A stretch of DNA of 64,000 bases from Paenalicyclobacillus cellulosilyticus (GTDB lineage: Bacteria; Bacillota; Bacilli; Alicyclobacillales; Alicyclobacillaceae), in NCBI RefSeq assembly GCF_014647315.1, contig NZ_BMOY01000008.1, forward strand, positions 1 to 64,000. The letters are read 5' to 3'. The stretch's first letter is position 1. Every line of letters begins with the position of its first letter. Positions 25,722 to 35,138 of this stretch are shown here, in pieces. The position numbers were made by a program, and so were the translations under genes. The notes beneath the pieces are model-generated. The model had not been told where the DNA came from. It ran no database searches and worked only from the letters and a program-made list of their open reading frames with translations.

Positions 25722-26366
25722 CTAGTGGGCCATCGTGGCTTGCCCTCCTTGACCGGCCGCGCGGGCTCCGCCCGGTTCCGCGCCGGGTGCGGGCGCCGAT
25801 GAGGGCGTGAGCAGACGGCCGTAGATGAGGATAAGGTACACATTGCACGCCATCATGACCAACCCGGTTCCGTTGACGATGCCCGGCGGGATGTTGGCCT
25901 TGATGACCAACAACCAATCCAGCACGGTGAACACATAGAGAAAGAACACCGTGGGCAGGTAGCTGCCCGGCCCGGAGAGACGCCGTTTCCACCATGCCGC
26001 CAACAGCGCCGCGACAAACGGCCACGCCCCCTGCACAAAGTAGGTGGCGTACGACGGATGGTGCGCCGGGTTGCGCGCGGCAGCCAGCTGGTACCGGCCA
26101 TACAGCATATCGTACAGCACAAGCAGCGTGATCGCCGCTTGCAACCACCGCCACACCCGCCGCGGCAAGGTGCTCCGCGCCACAAAGTTGAGCGTCAGGA
26201 ACGCCCAAAACCCCATCAAACTGGTTGTGGCCAAGAACGCCCCGGCGACCAACCCCACATACCAGGGCACACGGATCCAGGTCCCCGGCAGGGTGATGAG
26301 CCAACCGGTCGCTGCTCCGACGGCGACCGTACTGGCCAGCAAAAAGATGAAAGCATGGAGGCGCAT
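25722..26366 (-). CDS. kbaA: KbaA, KinB-signalling pathway activator
   Basis: Membrane protein of 214 residues with six hydrophobic segments. In B. subtilis KbaA helps activate the KinB branch of the sporulation phosphorelay. The order pdaB-kbaA-gerD-salA-cwlD, with alternating strands, supports the identity more than the sequence, which is mostly hydrophobic. The last 25 residues are an Ala/Gly/Pro-rich tail. ATG 26366 has GGGAGTGG upstream. Confidence 0.83.
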   Translation of the reverse strand: MRLHAFIFLLASTVAVGAATGWLITLPGTWIRVPWYVGLVAGAFLATTSLMGFWAFLTLNFVARSTLPRRVWRWLQAAITLLVLYDMLYGRYQLAAARNPAHHPSYATYFVQGAWPFVAALLAAWWKRRLSGPGSYLPTVFFLYVFTVLDWLLVIKANIPPGIVNGTGLVMMACNVYLILIYGRLLTPSSAPAPGAEPGGARAAGQGGQATMAH

Positions 26367-26511
26367 CCTTATCCACTCCCTGTCGTGTCCAACCCCATGA
26401 TACACCAGCGTGAACATTCTGGACAGATTCCCCCGCCCGCATAACGGGCTCGGCAGCGATGCATACTGACGTCATGCAGCGGTCCTGGCGGAGGTGAGAA
26501 GGCCGTTGGAC

Positions 26512-27177
26512 ATGCCTCGCAAACTCTGGCCCGTCGCGGTGTTCACGCTGGTTTTGATCGCCGGTTGCGGAGGCGGGAGCAGCGGAAGCAGCGCGGAAGC
26601 CGCGGCAGCCACCCAAGATTACGGGACCACCAAACAGATGGTGATCGACATCCTGCACTCACCGGAAGGCAAGTCGGCGCTGCGGGACATTATGAAGGAC
26701 CCCGCGTTCAAAGAGCAGGTGGCGGTGACCGAGACGGACGTGGCGAAGGCGGTGGAGAAGACCATCCAGTCGAGCAAAGGAAAGTCGTTCCTCAGCCAAC
26801 AGGCGCAACAACCCGAATTTGCCGCCACACTTGCCAAGTCCATCCACCCGGAGCTGACACAGTTGCTCAAGCAGTTGATGAAGGACCCGTCGTACCAGCA
26901 GGACATGCTGGTGCTGCTCAAGTCGCCCGAGTTTACAAAGCACGTTCAAGACCTGATGAAAACGCCGGAGTTCCGCGGTACGGTCATGAAGATCATGACG
27001 GAAGCCTTGCAGACGCCGAGTTTTCGCATGCAGTTTCAGGACGCGCTGAAAAAGGCGGTCGCGGATGCCATGGCACAGGCGGGAGGACAGGGCGGCCAAC
27101 AAGGAGGCGGACAGGGCCAAGGAGGTCAGGCGCAAGGAGGACAAAGCCAGGGCGGCGGAGGCGGCGGCAGCCAATGA
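26512..27177 (+). CDS. gerD: GerD, spore germination lipoprotein
   Basis: Lipoprotein of 221 residues with lipobox LIAGC (Cys 19). It is helical, with repeats such as FKEQVAVTETDVAKAVE and DPSYQQDMLVLLKSPEF typical of GerD, the scaffold for germinant receptors in the spore inner membrane. The C-terminal 33 residues are almost only Gly and Gln. The start is ATG 26512; TTG 26506 and GTG 26494 share the same GGAGGTGAG site and remain possible. It converges with salA. Confidence 0.9.
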   Translation: MPRKLWPVAVFTLVLIAGCGGGSSGSSAEAAAATQDYGTTKQMVIDILHSPEGKSALRDIMKDPAFKEQVAVTETDVAKAVEKTIQSSKGKSFLSQQAQQPEFAATLAKSIHPELTQLLKQLMKDPSYQQDMLVLLKSPEFTKHVQDLMKTPEFRGTVMKIMTEALQTPSFRMQFQDALKKAVADAMAQAGGQGGQQGGGQGQGGQAQGGQSQGGGGGGSQ

Positions 27178-27237
27178 CGCCTTTGTCCCCCGCCACACCC
27201 CGGCCGGCAGGTCCGGCGCAAACGACACCTCGGCCGC

Positions 27238-28323
27238 TCAACGGACGGTGCTCGGCGCAGACAACCGCACGCCAAGCTTTTCTATCACGCGCGCGGCGAG
27301 ATCGCGATACACTTCCGCCTGCCTTGATCCCGGTGCGAACAGGGAGGCGGGTTGCTGGTCGAGGTTCGCCAACGGCACCTCGGCCAACACCTCGGTCCGC
27401 AACGCCTCTGCCACCCTGGCGCCGCCGCCGCGTCCGAACACGTACATCCGCTCACCGCAGCGTCCACACTCGACATACGACATGTTTTCCACAACCCCGA
27501 TGACCTCGTGCTGGGTACGCAGAGCCATGGCACCGGCCCGGACCGCGACCTCGGCCGCGTTTGCCTGCGGCGTGGTGACGATGAGCTCCTTGCATCGCGG
27601 CAACAACTGGTGCACGTCGAGCGCCACGTCGCCCGTCCCTGGCGGCAGGTCGAGCAGCACCAGCTCCACGTCGCCCCAATGAACCTCCGAGAAGAAGTTG
27701 CGCAGCATTTTCCCAAGCATCGGGCCACGCCAAATCACCGGCTGGCCGGGCGGGACGAAGAAGTGCATGGAAATGAGCTTGACCCCCTCCACCTCGATGG
27801 GCAGGATGAGGTCGTCAATCACCGTCGGGCGCTGTTGCTGCACGCCGAAGATACCCGGGAGGCTGAAACCGTAGATGTCGGCGTCGATCACGCCGACGCG
27901 CACGCCGGCCTGAGCCAGCGCGCGGGCGAGGTTGGCGGTGACGGTCGATTTGCCGACGCCGCCCTTTCCGGAGGCGATGGCCAAGAACTGCACCCCGGCG
28001 TCCTCCCGCAGCAGTGGCGGTGCCTCCTGCGGCTGCGCCCGGCCGCGCAGCTTCTCGGTAAAGCGCGCCCGCTCTTCATCCGTCATGTTGCCGATGATCA
28101 CATCCACCGACGCCACACCGTCGAGCGCAAGCAACTTTTCCCGCACTGCCCGTTCGATGGTATGGCGCAACGGGCAACCGGAGATGGTCAGCGCCACTTC
28201 GACCGTCACATGTGCGCCTTCGATCTCGACCCGCCGCACCATCTCCAGCTCGACGATGCTTTTATGGACTTCCGGGTCTTCCACGTCCCGGAGAGCAGCC
28301 AGCACATCCTCTTTGGTGACCAT
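27238..28323 (-). CDS. salA: Mrp/SalA family P-loop ATPase (Fe-S carrier / regulator)
   Basis: Protein of 361 residues with an N-terminal MIP18/DUF59 domain (about 1-90, PEVHKSIVELEMV, SGCPLRHTIE) and a ParA-like ATPase with the deviant Walker A SGKGGVGKST. The metal-binding pair is CGRCG in ENMSYVECGRCGERM. Mrp proteins carry Fe-S clusters; B. subtilis SalA also regulates transcription. Two ATGs in tandem (28326, 28323) follow GAGGGTGAG; the second has better spacing. It lies downstream of cwlD as in B. subtilis. Confidence 0.95.
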   Translation of the reverse strand: MVTKEDVLAALRDVEDPEVHKSIVELEMVRRVEIEGAHVTVEVALTISGCPLRHTIERAVREKLLALDGVASVDVIIGNMTDEERARFTEKLRGRAQPQEAPPLLREDAGVQFLAIASGKGGVGKSTVTANLARALAQAGVRVGVIDADIYGFSLPGIFGVQQQRPTVIDDLILPIEVEGVKLISMHFFVPPGQPVIWRGPMLGKMLRNFFSEVHWGDVELVLLDLPPGTGDVALDVHQLLPRCKELIVTTPQANAAEVAVRAGAMALRTQHEVIGVVENMSYVECGRCGERMYVFGRGGGARVAEALRTEVLAEVPLANLDQQPASLFAPGSRQAEVYRDLAARVIEKLGVRLSAPSTVR

Positions 28324-28400
28324 CATCTCACCCTCATCGTATATTGAAGTGGTTTGTTCCGGTACCAGTTTACCCCCAACCCGGCCGGCGTGCAAAACGG

Positions 28401-28958
28401 CTAGCCGCCGACCACCGCGACGTGCTCCTTGCCGTTGTCATCCTGCCAAAACACAGTCATCCGCAGCGTGTTCCCCAGGCTGCCGGCCACATACACGCAA
28501 TCTCCGGGCTGCACGTCGACAGGAGGTGAAGGCAAACCGGCGGGAGGCTGTGACAATGGCCGTTTGCCAACGTAGAGCACCGTCATCGGCTGTTCTGCCC
28601 AATTGGTGATGACGACGTGATGCAGCACCCTGACCGCACCCACCGGAGTGAGCACGTACACGGGATGGCCGTACCAACGCCACGGGGCGATGGAGAGGCG
28701 GAATGGGCCGCGCTGCCATGCGCGTGCCGAAGAACGCGAGGCGGGAGCCGCAACGCCGTGGGCCAGGTCTTGGTTCAAGATACCCTGCCCTGGCGCAGGA
28801 CCGTGCTCGAACGCCGGAACGCACCCCGCGGCCCAGCTGACGAGGCAGAGCGTGATCGCCAACCGGACCGCGGCCTTGTGCCCGTCTGTACGAGGGGACT
28901 GGCTCCCATACGGCCGATCCCTCGTCTTCACCCTTCCGCCGCCCACCTTTTGCGCCAC
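28401..28958 (-). CDS. uncharacterised putative lipoprotein
   Basis: Not recognised. The product of 185 residues has a hydrophobic segment VRLAITLCLVSWAAGC with a lipobox-like end (Cys 46), suggesting a lipoprotein after a long charged N-terminus. The mature part has beta-rich stretches (HPVYVLTPVGAVRVLHHVVI; GDCVYVAGSLGNTLRMTVFW). It lies 9 bp after the cwlD stop and 77 bp before salA on the same strand, so it is likely in the cwlD operon. GTG 28958 and GTG 28931 are both possible starts. The competing frame from ATG 28965 lacks a signal sequence. Confidence 0.55.
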   Translation of the reverse strand: MAQKVGGGRVKTRDRPYGSQSPRTDGHKAAVRLAITLCLVSWAAGCVPAFEHGPAPGQGILNQDLAHGVAAPASRSSARAWQRGPFRLSIAPWRWYGHPVYVLTPVGAVRVLHHVVITNWAEQPMTVLYVGKRPLSQPPAGLPSPPVDVQPGDCVYVAGSLGNTLRMTVFWQDDNGKEHVAVVGG

Positions 28959-28967
28959 CCTCCATCT

Positions 28968-29834
28968 TTACGCTCGCTCGGCCGGCCTGCGGAAACGAGC
29001 CGCAGCGCCACGAGGCTCAGCCCCGGATACGACCGCGCCGGCAGCATCTGGCAGAGCAAAGAAGCGCAGCAAGCTCACCGCGATACACTCCGCCACACGC
29101 CATTGATACGCGGGCGTGGCCAAATGTGCCGCCTCGTCCGGGTTGGTGAGAAAACCTATCTCTGCCAATACCGCCGGGCAGCGCAGTCGTTTCAACAGGT
29201 ATAAGGTCGTCGTCTCATCCACCTGCCGGCTGGTCGGAAGCAGGTGCGCTCGAAATTCAGCCTGCATCACGTCCGCAAGCGTCTTGCCGGGCCCGTGATT
29301 GGCCAGGTGGATGACATGTGCGCCGCGCCAGCGCGGGTCTGGTACCGCGTTGCAATGGATGCTGACAAAGGCGTCGGGCCGGCAATCAAGCGTCTTCAGC
29401 AGACGCCCCGCCAGGTCGGTGCGATGCCGGCGGCCGCGTATGCGTTCTTCCGGCGCCGACAGGTCGGTGTCGGTCTCGCGCGTCATGCAGACCACTGCCC
29501 CCAGCTGCCGCAACAGGATGGCCGTCTTCTGCGCCACTGCAAGATTGATGTCTTTTTCCAGCAAGCCCCATGCCCCTTGGGCGCCAGAATCCGGGCCGCC
29601 ATGACCGGCGTCGATGACAATCCGCCGCCCCACCAAGCCAGGTTCATCCGCCGCAGCCACGAACATCGGCCGACAGGTGTCCAGACACCGCTTCGCGGAG
29701 AACACGGTGGTTGTGGTGAAAGGCATGCACGCCAGCATCATGCCGCCTGCCGCCCCCGCGAGCCACCGCTGCAGGAACAGGCGCCGTGGCGAGCGAGGTG
29801 AGCCATGTGCCGGCGGGCACGATTTCTCTTGCAC
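28968..29834 (-). CDS. cwlD: N-acetylmuramoyl-L-alanine amidase CwlD (germination-specific)
   Basis: Amidase_3 domain protein of 288 residues. An N-terminal export signal (WLAGAAGGMMLACMPF) precedes the zinc domain, with VIDAGHGG (His about 78), EKDINLAVAQ (Glu), SIHCNA (His) and LAEIGFLTNPDEA (catalytic Glu). CwlD with PdaA makes muramic-delta-lactam in spore cortex. The start is likely GTG 29834 with GGAGGT just upstream; ATG 29858 lacks a binding site. It is first in cwlD-(lipoprotein)-salA. Confidence 0.93.
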   Translation of the reverse strand: MQEKSCPPAHGSPRSPRRLFLQRWLAGAAGGMMLACMPFTTTTVFSAKRCLDTCRPMFVAAADEPGLVGRRIVIDAGHGGPDSGAQGAWGLLEKDINLAVAQKTAILLRQLGAVVCMTRETDTDLSAPEERIRGRRHRTDLAGRLLKTLDCRPDAFVSIHCNAVPDPRWRGAHVIHLANHGPGKTLADVMQAEFRAHLLPTSRQVDETTTLYLLKRLRCPAVLAEIGFLTNPDEAAHLATPAYQWRVAECIAVSLLRFFALPDAAGAVVSGAEPRGAAARFRRPAERA

Positions 29835-29910
29835 GGGACCTCCACCTGCCTTGTGCATGGTGTTGTCCCAGTACAGTCTACGCAAATGACCCGCTTTCAT
29901 GTGGCGCCGA

Positions 29911-29959
29911 CAAACAAAAACACCGGCACGCACGGCCATGTTGGCCGTTGCACCGGTGT
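29911..29959 (-). terminator. terminator after rpsI
   Basis: Minus strand: ACACCGG pairs with CCGGTGT, with an inner ACGGCC/GGCCGT stem, followed by TTTTGTTTG. It lies about 20 bp after the rpsI stop and ends the long ribosomal run. Confidence 0.85.
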
Positions 29960-29981
29960 CTTGCCGGCTCGGATGGCCGCG

Positions 29982-30374
29982 TCACCGCTTGGAGAACTGC
30001 GGCGCACGGCGAGCCGCCTTCAAACCGTACTTCTTCCGTTCTTTCATGCGGGCATCGCGTGTCAGCATCCCCGCCTTCTTCAGGGTCGGCCGCAGCTCCG
30101 GATCGACCTTCAACAGGGCGCGGGCAATGCCGTGCCGAATGGCGCCTGCCTGACCGGAGTACCCACCGCCGTACACGTTTGCGTACACATCGTACCGGCC
30201 CAGGGTACCTGTCAGCTGCAGGGGCTGTTGGATGATGATCTTCAGCGTCTTCAACGGAAAGTACTCATCCACGTCCCGGTGGTTGACGATGATGCGACCG
30301 TCACCGGGGACGAGGCGCACCCGCGCCACGGAATGCTTGCGACGGCCAGTCCCCCAGTATTGAACCTGCGCCAA
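29982..30374 (-). CDS. rpsI: 30S ribosomal protein S9
   Basis: S9, 130 residues, whose C-terminal tail contacts the P-site t[18 protein letters not shown] and [19 protein letters not shown] are the conserved core, and it ends in the invariant basic tail APQFSKR. It follows rplM by 14 bp and is followed by a strong terminator. Confidence 0.98.
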   Translation of the reverse strand: MAQVQYWGTGRRKHSVARVRLVPGDGRIIVNHRDVDEYFPLKTLKIIIQQPLQLTGTLGRYDVYANVYGGGYSGQAGAIRHGIARALLKVDPELRPTLKKAGMLTRDARMKERKKYGLKAARRAPQFSKR

Positions 30375-30388
30375 GTTTCAGCCCCTCC

Positions 30389-30829
30389 TCAACAACTCTT
30401 CGGCTCGTAGGGAATCGGCTGCTGGGCTTGATGCGGATGCTCGGGCCCAGCGTACACCTTGAGCTTCGTCAATTGCTTGCGGCCGAGCGACGTGTTCGGC
30501 AACATGCCCTTCACGGCAAGGTACAGCACACGCTCCGGATGCGTGCGCAACATGTCGATGGCGCGCGTCTCTTTGAGACCACCAGGGTATCCGGAGTGCC
30601 GGCGATAGATCTTCTTGCGCAGCTTTTGACCCGTGAAGACGACTTTTTCCGCATTCACCACGACGACGAAGTCCCCGACGTCGACGTGGGGCGTGAATTC
30701 CGGTTTATGCTTTCCGCGCAACAGAGAGGCAATTTCGGACGCCAGCCGCCCGACCCGCTTCCCTGTCGCGTCAATCACGTACCACTTGCGTTCCACGGCG
30801 TTTGGTTTCGCCATGTACGTCGTGCGCAT
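30389..30829 (-). CDS. rplM: 50S ribosomal protein L13
   Basis: L13, 146 residues, an early-assembly protein of the large subunit. [18 protein letters not shown] and [12 protein letters not shown] are conserved. Start 30829 is set by AGGAGGGAA and family length; the open frame upstream runs into the leader. Transcribed with rpsI from the promoter at 30913-30942. Confidence 0.98.
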   Translation of the reverse strand: MRTTYMAKPNAVERKWYVIDATGKRVGRLASEIASLLRGKHKPEFTPHVDVGDFVVVVNAEKVVFTGQKLRKKIYRRHSGYPGGLKETRAIDMLRTHPERVLYLAVKGMLPNTSLGRKQLTKLKVYAGPEHPHQAQQPIPYEPKSC

Positions 30830-30912
30830 CGGGTTCCCTCCTAAAGAATTGAACAACGCGTCCAAACCACTGGGTTGTAACGGGGCATCCGTGGAAAGGA
30901 ACACTAACTTTT

Positions 30913-30942
30913 AATATACGCCACACCATCCATCAGGGTCAA
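30913..30942 (-). promoter_or_regulatory. promoter of rplM-rpsI
   Basis: TTGACC (30937-30942), 18-bp spacer and TATATT (30913-30918) on the minus strand. The leader of about 77 nt can form CCAC/GTGG-bounded folds and is a candidate for the known Firmicutes L13 leader, not verified here. Confidence 0.75.
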
Positions 30943-31017
30943 GAAAGCGTATGTTTTCGCCGTCGTTCGACACAGGCACACCGCAACCCGCCATGCGGAT
31001 GACCGCGTCGCAGCCCG

Positions 31018-31758
31018 TCACGCTTCATAGTGGACTTCCCACAGCGCCAAGCCATGCGGAGGGGCCGTGATGCCTGCCCGGCTGCGGTCCCGTGCAGCCA
31101 GGATGTCCGGCATCTCATCCGGGCTGCGGCGGCCGCGGCCGACCTCGACCAGCGTACCGACGATGATCCGCACCATGTGCTGCAGAAAGCCGTTGCCTGT
31201 GCACCGGATGTCGAGATACGTGCCGCGCTCCACCAGGTCAATCGCGTCAATCCGGCGCACCTTGTCCTGCACCTGTGCCGCGGCTGCACAGAAACTGGTG
31301 AAATCGTGTTCCCCCGTCAAGTAAGAGGCCGCGCGCCGCATCGCGTCCACGTCCAGCGGGCCGGGGACGTGCCATGCATACCGCTTGGTGAACACATCTT
31401 CCACATCCGCGCGCTGCAGCGTGTAACGATACGTCTTCGCAAGCGCGGAAAAACGTGCGTGGAAGGAAGGTGGCACCTCTTCCGCCGCCACCGCAACGAT
31501 GTCCGGCGGCAAAGCGCGGCGCAACAGATACGGGTAGCGATCCGCCGGCGGACCTGTGTCCTGATCCCAGTGCACGACCTGCCCGCGGGCGTGGACGCCG
31601 GCATCCGTACGGCCCGAACCGAAGACCTCCACCGGCTGCCGCAAGATGCGGCCGAGCGTCTCCTCCAAAACCCCTTGCACGGTGCGCAGTCCCTGTTGTT
31701 TGGCAAAACCGTGAAAGTCCGTGCCGTCATACGCGACCGTCATGCGGATGCGCGGCAT
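31018..31758 (-). CDS. truA: tRNA pseudouridine(38-40) synthase
   Basis: TruA, 246 residues, isomerises uridines 38-40 of the tRNA anticodon stem. The catalytic Asp is in GSGRTDAGVHARGQVVH. MTVAYDGTDFHGF and the C-terminal FLQHMVRIIVGTLVEVG are family landmarks. Start 31758 is chosen for GGAGGT 8 bases upstream. In B. subtilis three ECF transporter genes precede truA; here it follows rplQ directly. Confidence 0.97.
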   Translation of the reverse strand: MPRIRMTVAYDGTDFHGFAKQQGLRTVQGVLEETLGRILRQPVEVFGSGRTDAGVHARGQVVHWDQDTGPPADRYPYLLRRALPPDIVAVAAEEVPPSFHARFSALAKTYRYTLQRADVEDVFTKRYAWHVPGPLDVDAMRRAASYLTGEHDFTSFCAAAAQVQDKVRRIDAIDLVERGTYLDIRCTGNGFLQHMVRIIVGTLVEVGRGRRSPDEMPDILAARDRSRAGITAPPHGLALWEVHYEA

Positions 31759-31796
31759 CCTCCCCACCTCCGTGCGGCGGAGAGATGACTCTTACC

Positions 31797-31825
31797 GTGC
31801 TCGCCCGCGCTGCGCGGGCGAGCAC
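31797..31825. terminator. 14-bp perfect hairpin between rplQ and truA
   Basis: GTGCTCGCCCGCGC (31797-31810) and GCGCGGGCGAGCAC (31812-31825) are exact complements around one base. It lies 26 bp after the rplQ stop, at the position where the ECF genes occur in other bacilli. No U-tract, so termination efficiency is unclear. Confidence 0.5.
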
Positions 31826-31850
31826 CAGGGACTTGGCTTTCCGCCTCGGC

Positions 31851-32213
31851 TCAGCGGACCAACTCCAGCAACACCATCGGCGCCGCGTCGCCGCGCCGCG
31901 GCCCCAGCTTCAGGATCCGTGTGTACCCGCCGTTGCGATCCGCGTAGCGCGGGCCAATTTCATTGAACAGCTTCTGAATGGCGTCTTGGTTCGCACCGTC
32001 CAGGTATTCCCTGCGCACGAACGCAGCCGCTTGCCGCCGCGCGGCCAAATCCCCGCGCTTGGCGAGCGTGATGAGCTTGTCGGCAATCTTCCGCACTTCC
32101 TTGGCCTTCGCTTCGGTCGTCTGGATGCGCTCGTAAAGGAACAGGTCCGTCACGAGGCTCCGGAACAACGCCTTGCGCGCGCCCGAAGGCCGGCCGAGTT
32201 TCCGGTACGGCAC
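31851..32213 (-). CDS. rplQ: 50S ribosomal protein L17
   Basis: L17, 120 residues, at the polypeptide exit tunnel. [19 protein letters not shown] and [13 protein letters not shown] are conserved. The start is GTG 32213 with GAGGAGGG upstream, giving the normal family length. Last gene of the alpha operon (rpsM-rpsK-rpsD-rpoA-rplQ). Confidence 0.98.
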   Translation of the reverse strand: MPYRKLGRPSGARKALFRSLVTDLFLYERIQTTEAKAKEVRKIADKLITLAKRGDLAARRQAAAFVRREYLDGANQDAIQKLFNEIGPRYADRNGGYTRILKLGPRRGDAAPMVLLELVR

Positions 32214-32255
32214 AAGGATCCCTCCTCTGTCCAACATGGTTGTGCATCCGCGGCC

Positions 32256-32312
32256 AAACCCGCGCCGCGCTGTGGCCTAACTTGCACCGCGCTGTGGCCA
32301 AACCCGCGCCGC
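32256..32312. repeat. 22-bp tandem repeat in the rpoA-rplQ spacer
   Basis: Units at 32256-32277 and 32278-32299 share CGCGCTGTGGCC, and a third partial copy starts at 32300 with AAACCCGCGCCGC. A short GTCTGTCTGTCT run follows. The unit length is not coding-compatible and lies in a 131-bp spacer. Confidence 0.7.
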
Positions 32313-32344
32313 TCCCGTCCGTCTGTCTGTCTCCGCCATCTCCT

Positions 32345-33283
32345 TCAGTCTTCCGAGCGGAGCGACAGACCGAGCGCGGCCAATTTCTCAATAACCTCTT
32401 CCAACGACTTACGTCCCAGGTTGCGGACTTTCATCATCTCTTCTTCCGTCTTCGAACACAGCTCGCCAACGGTATTGATGCCCGCGCGTTTGAGACAGTT
32501 GTACGAGCGGACCGACAGATCCAACTCCTCAATCGGCATGTCGGCGATTTTGTCGGCCTGCGCATCGTCCCGGTCAGACGCCGACCCCATGTCACGCCCT
32601 CGTTCGTTGAGCCCCGCGAACAGTGCCAAATGGTCCGTGAGGATCTTGGCGCCGATGCTCACAGCCTCCTCCGGCGAGACGCTGCCGTCGGTCCACACCT
32701 CGAGGGTGAGTTTGTCGTAGTCGGTGACCTGGCCCACGCGGGTGTTCTCCACCGTGTAGTTGACCTTTTTGATGGGTGAGTACAGGGAATCGATGGGAAT
32801 CACCCCGATTTCCTGCTCCTCCCCTTTATTGCGATCCGCCGGTACGTAACCACGGCCCCGGCCTGCCCGCATCTCCATGTACAGCCGGGCACCCTCGGTC
32901 AACGTCGCGATGTGCAAATCCGGGTTGATGATGTCGACGTCGGAATCGGCACGGATGTCGCCCGCCGTGACCTCACCGGCATTCTCAGCGTCAATGATCA
33001 GCACTTTCTCCTCATCGGAGTGTATCCTCAGGGAGAGCCGCTTCAGATTGAGAATGATCTCCGTCGTGTCCTCGACCACGCCCGGAATCGTCGAGAACTC
33101 GTGCAACACGCCTTCAATCTTGACCGAACGCACCGCCGCGCCCGGGATGGACGACAGCAAGATGCGGCGCAGCGAGTTCCCGAGCGTCGTGCCGTAGCCG
33201 CGTTCCAGCGGCTCGACGACGAACTTTCCGTACGTGTCGCTCCGTTCGACGATCTCAATGTTCGGCTTCTCGATCTCGATCAT
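32345..33283 (-). CDS. rpoA: DNA-directed RNA polymerase alpha subunit
   Basis: Alpha subunit, 312 residues, scaffold for RNA polymerase assembly and contact point for UP elements and activators. The N-terminal domain includes [20 protein letters not shown] and the C-terminal domain includes [16 protein letters not shown] and [12 protein letters not shown]. The ATG has GAGGGGGAT upstream. Alpha operon gene after rpsD. Confidence 0.99.
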   Translation of the reverse strand: MIEIEKPNIEIVERSDTYGKFVVEPLERGYGTTLGNSLRRILLSSIPGAAVRSVKIEGVLHEFSTIPGVVEDTTEIILNLKRLSLRIHSDEEKVLIIDAENAGEVTAGDIRADSDVDIINPDLHIATLTEGARLYMEMRAGRGRGYVPADRNKGEEQEIGVIPIDSLYSPIKKVNYTVENTRVGQVTDYDKLTLEVWTDGSVSPEEAVSIGAKILTDHLALFAGLNERGRDMGSASDRDDAQADKIADMPIEELDLSVRSYNCLKRAGINTVGELCSKTEEEMMKVRNLGRKSLEEVIEKLAALGLSLRSED

Positions 33284-33438
33284 CCGTTATCCCCCTCGCT
33301 ACGCGGACCCGCGTGCCCGCCCAACGGACGCGCACCCGCCGGCACGCCTGCCCATGGGCGCGGACGGCCTGCGCACCGCGCGCTTTCCGGGTCCGTTCGA
33401 CGCGTTTGCCGGCGGCGGTCAAGCCGGTGCCGTGCCGG

Positions 33439-34065
33439 TTAGCGCGAGTAGTGCTCGACAATCAGCTGCTCCGCGACCGGCGCATCGATCTCGTCGCGAG
33501 CAGGGAGACGGAGGACTTTGCCGCTGCGCGCGTCGAGGTCCAGTTCCAGCCAGGCCGGAATGGTCCGCGACTGCGCCGCCTCCAGCAGCTCTTTGAAACG
33601 GGCGTTCTGCTGGCTCTTCTCCCGAATGGAGACGACATCCCCGGGTTTGACCTGGTAGGATGGGATGTCGACCCGACGCCCGTTGACGTTGAAGTGACCA
33701 TGGCGGACAAGCTGACGCGCCTCCGCCCGCGAAGACGCAAAGCCGAGCCGATAGACCACGTTGTCGAGACGGCACTCCAGGAGCTGCAACAGGTTCTCGC
33801 CCGTCACGCCCTGCCGGCGAGCTGCCTCCTCGTAATACGAACGGAACTGCTTCTCCATGACACCGTAATAGCGGCGCGCCTTCTGCTTCTCACGCAGTTG
33901 CAGCCCGTATTCCGTCGTGCGGCGGCGCCCCTGTCCGTGCTGTCCGGGTGGGTACGGCCGCCGGTCGATGGCGCACTTGTCACTGAAGCACCGCTCACCC
34001 TTCAAATACAGCTTGATGCCTTCCCTGCGGCAAAGGCGGCAAACCGGCCCCGTATACCTTGCCAT
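33439..34065 (-). CDS. rpsD: 30S ribosomal protein S4
   Basis: S4, 208 residues, a primary 16S rRNA binder. The N-terminus [20 protein letters not shown] has the zinc-type cysteines (CxxC, then CFSDKCA), unlike the Cys-free Bacillus form. The S4 RNA-binding domain spans about 98-160 ([14 protein letters not shown]). In B. subtilis rpsD is a separate gene; here it lies within the alpha operon between rpsK and rpoA. Confidence 0.98.
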   Translation of the reverse strand: MARYTGPVCRLCRREGIKLYLKGERCFSDKCAIDRRPYPPGQHGQGRRRTTEYGLQLREKQKARRYYGVMEKQFRSYYEEAARRQGVTGENLLQLLECRLDNVVYRLGFASSRAEARQLVRHGHFNVNGRRVDIPSYQVKPGDVVSIREKSQQNARFKELLEAAQSRTIPAWLELDLDARSGKVLRLPARDEIDAPVAEQLIVEHYSR

Positions 34066-34132
34066 TCTAGTCTTGACACCTCCAATGCAATCTATACCTG
34101 TTACCATCTCAATCAGATTCCAACAACCCACG

Positions 34133-34543
34133 TCAGACGCGGCGGCGTTTGGGTGGCCGGCAGCCGTTGTGCGGGATGGGTGTGACGTCACGGATCCCCG
34201 TCACCTCGAGTCCCGCGGCTTGCAGCGAACGGATGGCCGCTTCCCGGCCCGCGCCCGGTCCTTTGACGGCCACTTCCACCTGCTTCATCCCGTGCTCCAT
34301 CGCCGTACGCGCCGCCGCCTCAGCCGCCATCTGGGCCGCAAACGGCGTCGACTTGCGCGAGCCCTTAAATCCGACCGTGCCGGCGCTGGCCCACGAAATG
34401 ACGTTCCCCGCCATGTCGGTGATGGAAACGATGGTATTGTTAAAGGTCGACTTGATGTGCGCGACGCCGACCTCGACGTGCTTGCGATCCCGGCGCTTGG
34501 TCCGCGCCGCCGTCCCGGCTTTGCGCTGCTTCACATTGGCCAT
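34133..34543 (-). CDS. rpsK: 30S ribosomal protein S11
   Basis: S11, 136 residues, on the platform of the small subunit near the E site. [15 protein letters not shown] and the C-terminal [16 protein letters not shown] are invariant features. It is 39 bp downstream of rpsM in the alpha operon. Confidence 0.98.
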   Translation of the reverse strand: MANVKQRKAGTAARTKRRDRKHVEVGVAHIKSTFNNTIVSITDMAGNVISWASAGTVGFKGSRKSTPFAAQMAAEAAARTAMEHGMKQVEVAVKGPGAGREAAIRSLQAAGLEVTGIRDVTPIPHNGCRPPKRRRV

Positions 34544-34582
34544 GCCTCAGTCCTCCTCAAACATTCCCTCATGCGCACAAAA

Positions 34583-34951
34583 TTACTTCTTCTTGCCTGC
34601 CACCGTGCGACGCGGGCCCTTGCGGGTGCGGGCATTGGTCTTGGTCCGCTGGCCGCGCACCGGCAAACCGCGGCGGTGACGGATCCCGCGGTAGCAGCCG
34701 ATGTCCATCAACCGCTTGATGTTCATCGCCACCTCGCGCCGCAGGTCACCCTCGACCTTGTAGTTCTTATCGATGTAGTCGCGCAACCGCACGACCTCGT
34801 CCTCTGTCAGGTCTTTGACACGCGTATCCGGATTGATGCCGGTGGCCGCGAGGATCTTGTTGGCCGTCGTCCGGCCGATGCCGTAAATGTAAGTCAGGCC
34901 GATTTCCACTCGCTTGTCGCGCGGCAGGTCCACGCCAGCGATACGAGCCAT
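34583..34951 (-). CDS. rpsM: 30S ribosomal protein S13
   Basis: S13, 122 residues, in the head of the small subunit, bridging to the large subunit. It begins [20 protein letters not shown], contains [20 protein letters not shown] and ends in a Lys-rich tail. Start 34951 is set by family alignment and GGAGGTGGAC upstream. It follows rpmJ by 187 bp. Confidence 0.98.
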   Translation of the reverse strand: MARIAGVDLPRDKRVEIGLTYIYGIGRTTANKILAATGINPDTRVKDLTEDEVVRLRDYIDKNYKVEGDLRREVAMNIKRLMDIGCYRGIRHRRGLPVRGQRTKTNARTRKGPRRTVAGKKK

Positions 34952-35138
34952 GCTCAGTGTCCACCTCCGGGAGAGATTCAAAAATCTATATGAAACGCGA
35001 CCGCAGCCCCAGTTTGTTGGGCAGCCGCGCTGCCGGTCGCGGGCATCCCGTGTTGCACCGCCGCTTCCGCCACCTTGGCCCGTGATGGCGACGGCCCATG
35101 GCGACGGCCGATAACGCGCCGAGGGTTGCGGACGATCC

